NCBI RefSeq assembly: GCF_002930105.1
Contig: NZ_PJRN01000002.1
Coordinates: forward strand, 186,001 to 250,000
Reading direction: 5' to 3'
DNA length: 64,000 bases
DNA from: Billgrantia saliphila
GTDB lineage: Bacteria; Pseudomonadota; Gammaproteobacteria; Pseudomonadales; Halomonadaceae
The notes under the pieces: generated by a model
Told to the model about the DNA's origin: nothing
Seen by the model: the letters and a program-made list of their open reading frames with translations, nothing else
Database searches by the model: none
Program-made: the position numbers and the translations under genes
Part shown: piece after piece, positions 58,582 through 64,000 of the stretch
How positions within the stretch are numbered: position 1 is the first letter of the stretch
How the letters are laid out: every line of letters starts with the position of its first letter

Positions 58582-61467
58582 ATGCTCACGCTACACCCGG
58601 ACGATATCCGGCTCGACTGCCAGGCGACGACCTGGCGCGACGCGCTGGAACAGGCCGCCGAGTCGCTGCACCAGGCGGGGCTGACCGCCGCCGACTACCG
58701 CGACGGCCTGTTCGAGCGCGAGGCGCAGTCCTCGACCTACCTCGGCAATGCCATCGCCATCCCCCACGGGACGCCGCAGAGTCGCGAGCACGTCCGCACC
58801 ACCGGTGTGCGTGTGCTGCAATTCCCGGCCGGGGTCGAGTGGCACGATGGCCAGCGAATCCATGCGCTGGTGGCGATCGCCGCCAAAAACGACGAACACC
58901 TTGATATCCTGCGCCAGCTCACCCACGTGCTCGGCGACGACAGCATCGGCGAGCGGTTGGCCAGTGCCCGCTCGGCCGCCGACCTGGCCGGCCTGCTGTC
59001 GAAGGCGCCGGTGGAGGCGCGCCTGGACGCCGAGACCCTGTGCCTCGGCTTTCCTGCCCGTGACATTCGCGAGCTGGCGCTGGCGGGAGCCGCCCGGCTG
59101 CGCCAGCTCGGCTGCGTCAGCAACGAGTTCGTCGCCACCATGGCCGAATGCACCCCGCTGCGCCTCGGCCAAGGCCTGTGGTTCGCCTCGAGCGACCGAA
59201 GCGTCGAGATACCGGCGCTGAGTCTGGCCACCCCCGCGGATCCGCTGGAGGAGAACGGCGAGCGCGTCAACGGCATGTTCTGCCTCGCTACACGCGGCGA
59301 GGCCCATCGTGGCCTGCTGGAGCGTGTCCTGGCGCTGCTCGATAGCGGGGCGGCCGGCGAGTTGCCCAGGATCGATGCCGCTACCGTGCTGGCACGGCTG
59401 GCCGGCGAATCGGCCACGGCCCATACCCGGCTCGCCCGCGTGCTCAACGCCCACGGCCTGCACGCACGCCCGGCCAAGCAGCTGGTGCAGGTGGCCCGCG
59501 AACAGAGCATGCCGATCCACGTCCGGTTGGCCGAAGGGGGAAATCAAGCGGTACCGGCCACCAGCCTGACCAAGGTGATCAACCTCGGCGCCCGACGCGG
59601 GCAGCAGCTCGCCTTCTCCGCTGAAGGCGCCGACGCCGAGACGGCGTTGCAAGCGGTCTGCGAAGCCGTGGCCACCGGCCTTGGCGAGAGGGTTCTACCA
59701 TTCGACGAGAGCCGCGAGCGAAGTGCGCCACGCGTCCAGGGCGCGTCACCGCCGGAGCCCTTGCCCGCCGATACGCCCCACCCTGGGGTGGCGGCCTCGC
59801 CAGGGCTCGCCATCGCCCCGGTCTTCGTGCTGCAGGCGCCACGCTTCGAGTATCCCGAGCGGGCCGCCGACCCAGTGGAGCAGCAGCATCGCCTGGAACG
59901 GGCGCTGCGTACCGGCGCCCAGCAGCTCGAGGCCCTGGTAGGGGAAGCCCGCGGTGGCGAGGTGGCCGAGATCCTCTCCATGCACGAGGAGATGCTGACC
60001 GACCCCGAGCTGCACCAGGCGGCCCGCGAGGGCATCGGCGAAGGCCGTTCCGCCGAGGCTGCCTGGTGGGACGCCATCGAGACCGCTGCCCATGCCCAGG
60101 AAATGCTCGCCGACCGTCTACTTGCCGAACGCGCCGCCGATCTGCGTGATGTCGGCCGCCGAGTGCTTGGCATCCTCTGCGATGTCGCCCTGCCCGAGGC
60201 GCCCGAGACGCCCTATATCCTGGTCACCGACGATATCGGCCCCTCCGACGTAGCGCGGCTCGACACGCGCCGGGTGCGCGGCCTGCTCACCGCCCGCGGC
60301 GGCGCCACCGCGCACAGCGCGATCCTCGCCCGGGCGCTGGGCATCCCCGCCGTAGTAGGCGCCGGCGAGCGGGTGATGAGGCTGACCAACGGCGAGGAGC
60401 TGATCCTCGACGGCGAACGCGGCCGCGTCACCCCAGCGCCCTCCGCCGAGCGCCGCGCCGCCGCCGAGCAACGCCTGGCCGAGCGCGAGCGCCGTGAAGC
60501 CGAAGCCTGGGCAGCACGCTTCGAGCAGGCCCGTTGCCGCGATGGCCACCGCGTGGAAGTCGCCGCCAACCTGGGCAACACCGCCCACGCTGCCGACGCC
60601 GTGGAGCGCGGCGCCGAGGGCGTGGGGCTGCTGCGCACCGAATTCCTGTTCATGGCCCATGCCCGGGAGCCGGACCTCGACACCCAGATCGAGGAGTACC
60701 GCGAGGCGCTCGACGCCCTGGACGGGCGACCGCTGGTGGCGCGCACCCTGGACGTGGGCGGCGACAAGCCGCTGCCCTACTGGCCGGTGCCGAAGGAGGA
60801 CAACCCCTTCCTCGGACTGCGCGGCATTCGCCTGTCGCTGACCCGCCCCGAGGTGCTCGGAACCCAGCTGCGAGCGCTGTTGATGGCCGCCGCGCCCACA
60901 TCGAACAACCAGCCACGGCCGCTGCGCATCATGCTGCCGATGGTCAAGGATATCGGCGAGTTCCGTGCCGCTCGCGCCATCTTCGATCGCCTGCTCGACG
61001 AGATACCGGCCAGCGAGCGAGCCGTCGACGTGCAGCTCGGCGTGATGATCGAGGTACCTTCGGCGGCGCTGCTGGCGTCGACGCTGGCCGCCGAGGTCGA
61101 CTTCTTCTCGGTGGGCACCAACGACCTGACCCAGTACGCGCTGGCGATCGACCGCGACCACCCCGAACTCTCGGCCCAGGCCGATGGCCTGCACCCTGCC
61201 GTGCTGCGCCTGATCGAGATGACCGTGACGGCGGCTCATGCCCACGGCAAGTGGGTCGGCGTGTGCGGCGAACTGGCCAGCGACGCCATGGCGGTGCCGG
61301 TACTGGTGGGCCTCGGCGTCGACGAACTCTCGGTGAGCGCGCGGCAGGTACCGCTGGTCAAGGCGAGACTGCGCGAGTTCGACCTGAACGAGGCCTACGA
61401 CCAGGCCGAGCTGGCCCTGGCCCAGGCTACCAGCGAGGCGGTACGCGACGCCCTGGAGGTTCGTTGA
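58582..61467 (+). CDS. fruB: Fructose PTS multiphosphoryl protein EIIA-HPr-EI (FPr type)
   Basis: Moves phosphate from PEP to the fructose permease. 961 aa: EIIA-Fru (1-145, H62 in IAIPHGTP), a second EIIA-like region without the His (about 160-275), HPr (about 285-370, H294 in GLHARPAK), then enzyme I (about 395-960, H578 in GGATAHSA; Cys in VGVCGELASD). The unphosphorylatable middle region matches Pseudomonas FruB. ATG 58582 with AGGAG upstream. Its TGA overlaps the fruK ATG by 1 bp. Confidence 0.97.
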   Translation: MLTLHPDDIRLDCQATTWRDALEQAAESLHQAGLTAADYRDGLFEREAQSSTYLGNAIAIPHGTPQSREHVRTTGVRVLQFPAGVEWHDGQRIHALVAIAAKNDEHLDILRQLTHVLGDDSIGERLASARSAADLAGLLSKAPVEARLDAETLCLGFPARDIRELALAGAARLRQLGCVSNEFVATMAECTPLRLGQGLWFASSDRSVEIPALSLATPADPLEENGERVNGMFCLATRGEAHRGLLERVLALLDSGAAGELPRIDAATVLARLAGESATAHTRLARVLNAHGLHARPAKQLVQVAREQSMPIHVRLAEGGNQAVPATSLTKVINLGARRGQQLAFSAEGADAETALQAVCEAVATGLGERVLPFDESRERSAPRVQGASPPEPLPADTPHPGVAASPGLAIAPVFVLQAPRFEYPERAADPVEQQHRLERALRTGAQQLEALVGEARGGEVAEILSMHEEMLTDPELHQAAREGIGEGRSAEAAWWDAIETAAHAQEMLADRLLAERAADLRDVGRRVLGILCDVALPEAPETPYILVTDDIGPSDVARLDTRRVRGLLTARGGATAHSAILARALGIPAVVGAGERVMRLTNGEELILDGERGRVTPAPSAERRAAAEQRLAERERREAEAWAARFEQARCRDGHRVEVAANLGNTAHAADAVERGAEGVGLLRTEFLFMAHAREPDLDTQIEEYREALDALDGRPLVARTLDVGGDKPLPYWPVPKEDNPFLGLRGIRLSLTRPEVLGTQLRALLMAAAPTSNNQPRPLRIMLPMVKDIGEFRAARAIFDRLLDEIPASERAVDVQLGVMIEVPSAALLASTLAAEVDFFSVGTNDLTQYALAIDRDHPELSAQADGLHPAVLRLIEMTVTAAHAHGKWVGVCGELASDAMAVPVLVGLGVDELSVSARQVPLVKARLREFDLNEAYDQAELALAQATSEAVRDALEVR

Positions 61468-62441
61468 TGGCCCGCGTGCTCACCCTCACTCTCAATCCGG
61501 CCCTGGACCTGTCCGTCAGCCTGGAGCGGCTGGTGCCGGGTGCGGTCAACCGCACCCGCGAGACTCACCTGACGGCGGCCGGCAAGGGCGTCAACGTGGC
61601 GCGAGTGCTGGTCGCGCTGGGCCACGACGTCACCGTGTCGGGTTTCCTCGGCGCCGACAACGACGGCCCCTTCCTGCGTGCCTTCGAAGCCATGGGCGTG
61701 GAAGACGCCTTTCTGCGCGTGCCCGGCGAGACGCGCGTCAACGCCAAGCTCGGCGAAGCCGACGGGCGTGTCACCGACATCAACGGTCCGGGCACCACCA
61801 TCGGCCGTGACGCATGGCAGAGCCTGCTCGACGGGCTCGACACGCGCCTGGGCGATGCGCACCGGCGTCCGGATGCCGCGGTCATCGCCGGCAGCCTACC
61901 GCCCGGCGTTGGCGCCGAGGATCTGGCCAACCTGATCACGCGCCTGCGCACCGCCGGCCTGCCGGTGTGGGTCGACACCAGCGGTGCGGCGCTGGACCTG
62001 GCCATCGACGCCCGTCCCACCGCGGTCAAGCCCAACGAGCATGAGCTGGCCGCGTGGGCAGGGGTCGCGCTCGATACCGCCGAGGCCCGGCTCGACGCGG
62101 CCTTACGCCTCTATGCGGCCGGAGTCGAGGAAGCGGTGCTCTCCGCCGGGCCCGACGGGGTGCTGTGGGTCAGCCGTCGGGGCGCCTGGCAAGCGATGCC
62201 ACCGCGCCTGGCGGTCGCCAGCACCGTCGGCGCCGGCGACACCCTGCTCGCCGGGCTGTTGCACGGCGTGCTCTCGAGTCACCCCCCGGAGCAAGCGTTG
62301 CGCCTGGCCACCGCGCTCTCCGCCGAATCCGTCCGCCACGTCGGGGTGGGCGATGCCTGCGCCGACGACTTCGCACACATCCAACAACAGACCCGCGTGC
62401 GTCGCCTCAACGACGTCGACGCAGGGGGAGCCCTCGCATGA
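61467..62441 (+). CDS. fruK: 1-phosphofructokinase
   Basis: Converts the fructose 1-phosphate made by the PTS to fructose 1,6-bisphosphate. 324 aa. Starts VLTLTLNPALDLSV; has GGKGVNVA-type AAGKGVNVARVLVALG and the catalytic STVGAGDTLLAGLLHG. Overlaps fruB by 1 bp and fruA by 4 bp, so all three are translated together. Confidence 0.96.
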   Translation: MARVLTLTLNPALDLSVSLERLVPGAVNRTRETHLTAAGKGVNVARVLVALGHDVTVSGFLGADNDGPFLRAFEAMGVEDAFLRVPGETRVNAKLGEADGRVTDINGPGTTIGRDAWQSLLDGLDTRLGDAHRRPDAAVIAGSLPPGVGAEDLANLITRLRTAGLPVWVDTSGAALDLAIDARPTAVKPNEHELAAWAGVALDTAEARLDAALRLYAAGVEEAVLSAGPDGVLWVSRRGAWQAMPPRLAVASTVGAGDTLLAGLLHGVLSSHPPEQALRLATALSAESVRHVGVGDACADDFAHIQQQTRVRRLNDVDAGGALA

Positions 62442-64000
62442 ACGTCATCATTGTCACCGCCTGCCCCAGCGGCATGGCCACCACTTTCCTCGCCGCCCGC
62501 CGCCTGGAGCAGGCCGCCCGCCGCCTCGGCTGGCAGCCCAGCATCGAGATGCATAGCGAGCTCGAGGCGCTTGTGCCCGTCTCGCCACAGGCCATCGCCG
62601 CTGCCGACCTGATCGTGGTCGCCGCCGATCATGTTCCCGCCGCTCAGCGCTTCGCCGGCAAGCGGCTGTTTCAAGCACCCATCGAGCAGGCGCTGCCCGA
62701 GCCGCAAGCGTTTCTCGAACGCGCCGAGCGCGAAGCGAGCGTTTATGCGGCGCCCGCCGAAGCGGCGCCGGCGGCTGCTCCGTCCGATACCGGCGGCAAG
62801 CGCATCGTTGCCGTGACCGCCTGCCCCACCGGGGTGGCGCACACCTTCATGGCCGCCGAAGCGTTGAGCGAGGCCGGCAGGGGCCTGGGCCATGCCATCC
62901 GCGTCGAGACCCAGGGTTCGGTGGGCGCACAGGACAAGCTGACCGACGAGGAGATCGCCAAAGCCGATGTGGTGATACTGGCTTGTGACATCGAAGTCGA
63001 CCCGACTCGCTTCGCCGGCAAGCGCATCTACCGCACCTCCACCGGCAATGCGCTGAAGAAGCCGCGCCCCACCATCGAGGCGGCCCTCGAGCAAGCCGAG
63101 GTGGAGGACGCCGGCACCGTGGGACGCAAGCGCGAGACCGGCAAGAGTCTCAAGGAGAAGGGGGTCTACAAGCACCTGCTCACCGGTGTCTCCTTCATGC
63201 TGCCCATGGTGGTGGCCGGCGGCCTGCTGATCGCGCTCTCCTTCGTCTTCGGCATCGAGGCCTTCGAGCAGGAGGGCACGCTCGCCGCCGCGCTGATGCA
63301 GATCGGCGGCGGCACCGCCTTCGCCCTGATGATTCCCGTGCTGGCCGGCTATATCGCCTACTCCATTGCCGACCGGCCGGGGATCGCACCGGGCATGATC
63401 GGCGGCATGCTGGCGTCCGACATCGGCGCCGGCTTCATCGGCGGCATCCTTGCCGGCTTCCTGGCCGGCTACGTGGCGCTGGCTGTGACCCGCTACGTCA
63501 GGCTGCCGTCGAGCGTCGAGTCGCTCAAGCCGATCCTGATCATCCCGTTGATCTCGAGCTTGGTCACCGGACTGACCATGATCTATGTGATCGGCGAGCC
63601 GGTGGCGGCGATCCTGACCGGACTGACCGGTTTCCTCGCCGCCATGGATTCCACCAATGCCGTCCTGCTCGGCGTGCTGCTCGGCGCCATGATGTGCTTC
63701 GACCTGGGCGGCCCGGTCAACAAGGCCGCCTACACCTTCGGCGTCGGCCTGCTCTCCACGCAGACCTACGCGCCAATGGCGGCGATCATGGCCGCAGGCA
63801 TGGTGCCCGCCATCGGCATGGGTATTGCCAGCTTCGTGGCACGCAGCAAGTTCTCCGAACCGGAGCGAGAAGCGGGCAAGGCGTCGTTCGTGCTGGGTCT
63901 GTGCTTCATCAGCGAGGGCGCAATCCCCTTCGCCGCCAAGGACCCGTTACGGGTCATTCCCGCCTGCATCGCCGGCGGTGCGGCGACCGGCGCGCTCTCC
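62438..64000 (+). CDS. fruA: Fructose PTS EIIB'BC permease, 3' end outside window
   Basis: Inner-membrane fructose transporter that phosphorylates its substrate. 521 codons are visible. Two tandem EIIB domains (1-about 105 and about 120-220) each keep a phosphorylatable Cys: C9 in VTACPSGM and C129 in VTACPTGVAHT. EIIC starts near 245 (HLLTGVSFMLPMVVAGGLLIAL) and holds several helices up to the edge, including DLGGPVNKAAYTFG and FISEGAIPF. In E. coli FruA the first EIIB' has lost the Cys, so this is the Pseudomonas-like form. Confidence 0.96.
   Translation, partial: MNVIIVTACPSGMATTFLAARRLEQAARRLGWQPSIEMHSELEALVPVSPQAIAAADLIVVAADHVPAAQRFAGKRLFQAPIEQALPEPQAFLERAEREASVYAAPAEAAPAAAPSDTGGKRIVAVTACPTGVAHTFMAAEALSEAGRGLGHAIRVETQGSVGAQDKLTDEEIAKADVVILACDIEVDPTRFAGKRIYRTSTGNALKKPRPTIEAALEQAEVEDAGTVGRKRETGKSLKEKGVYKHLLTGVSFMLPMVVAGGLLIALSFVFGIEAFEQEGTLAAALMQIGGGTAFALMIPVLAGYIAYSIADRPGIAPGMIGGMLASDIGAGFIGGILAGFLAGYVALAVTRYVRLPSSVESLKPILIIPLISSLVTGLTMIYVIGEPVAAILTGLTGFLAAMDSTNAVLLGVLLGAMMCFDLGGPVNKAAYTFGVGLLSTQTYAPMAAIMAAGMVPAIGMGIASFVARSKFSEPEREAGKASFVLGLCFISEGAIPFAAKDPLRVIPACIAGGAATGALS

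Overview
The window is a high-GC gammaproteobacterial chromosome segment, most likely from a Halomonas-type organism (Halomonadaceae). This rests on gene content and order: nudE/yrfG-hslR-hslO-pckA, nrdR-ribD-ribBX-ribH-nusB-thiL-pgpA, ftsB-ispD-ispF-truD-surE-pcm-(DUF368)-nlpD-rpoS, a Pseudomonas-like fructose PTS, and a TAXI-type TRAP transporter. I see no tRNA or rRNA gene, insertion sequence, prophage or CRISPR array. Almost everything is core genome. Most genes sit in tight same-strand groups with 4-bp stop/start overlaps.

Layout. 1-3.9 kb: end of a chemoreceptor gene, a secreted MsrB and a DUF2946/PepSY membrane pair. 3.9-8.6 kb: pckA and the redox/heat-stress genes hslO and hslR with yrfG, and divergent nudE. 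8.6-11.6 kb: a Gfo/Idh oxidoreductase and ilvD. 11.7-16.1 kb: the main accessory-looking module, made of a TAXI receptor, a fused TRAP permease, a stand-alone prephenate-dehydratase-like protein and a divergent SDR dehydrogenase. 16.1-19.9 kb: a second-type Lon protease and a DUF945 envelope protein. 19.9-25.5 kb: riboflavin, thiamine and phospholipid genes with nusB and nrdR. 25.7-30.1 kb: a periplasmic copper chaperone, a DsbG-like protein, glyA and an unknown exported protein. 30.2-36.8 kb: ybbP-ybbA/tesA, an EamA transporter, a SelT-like thioredoxin-fold protein and an MFS permease. 36.9-39.9 kb: a short LOV photoreceptor, a small acidic protein, ettA and DUF1328. 40-43.6 kb: lpxL, alr and tolC. 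43.7-51 kb: the rpoS-to-ftsB gene string. 51.1-52.3 kb: a DUF482 acyltransferase-like gene. 52.5-64 kb: sugar catabolism (edd, glk, hexose-6-P mutarotase, fructokinase, fruR, fruB, fruK, fruA); fruA runs off the right edge.

How the genes fit together. Glucose and fructose enter through glk, fructokinase and the fru PTS and feed the Entner-Doudoroff pathway through edd; pckA is the gluconeogenic counterpart. A nearly identical 13-bp core (GTAGTTTTAYTAC) lies upstream of both pckA and edd and fits the HexR consensus, suggesting one regulator links the two ends of the window. Several LacI-type palindromes lie between fruR and fruB. The rib cluster has no riboflavin synthase alpha gene, and its ribBA product has lost the zinc cysteines of GTP cyclohydrolase II.

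I found no clear new defence or mobile system. The least explained loci are the TAXI/PDT-like/SDR module, the altered rib cluster, the short LOV gene with its neighbouring promoter palindrome, and the DUF368 gene inserted between pcm and nlpD.
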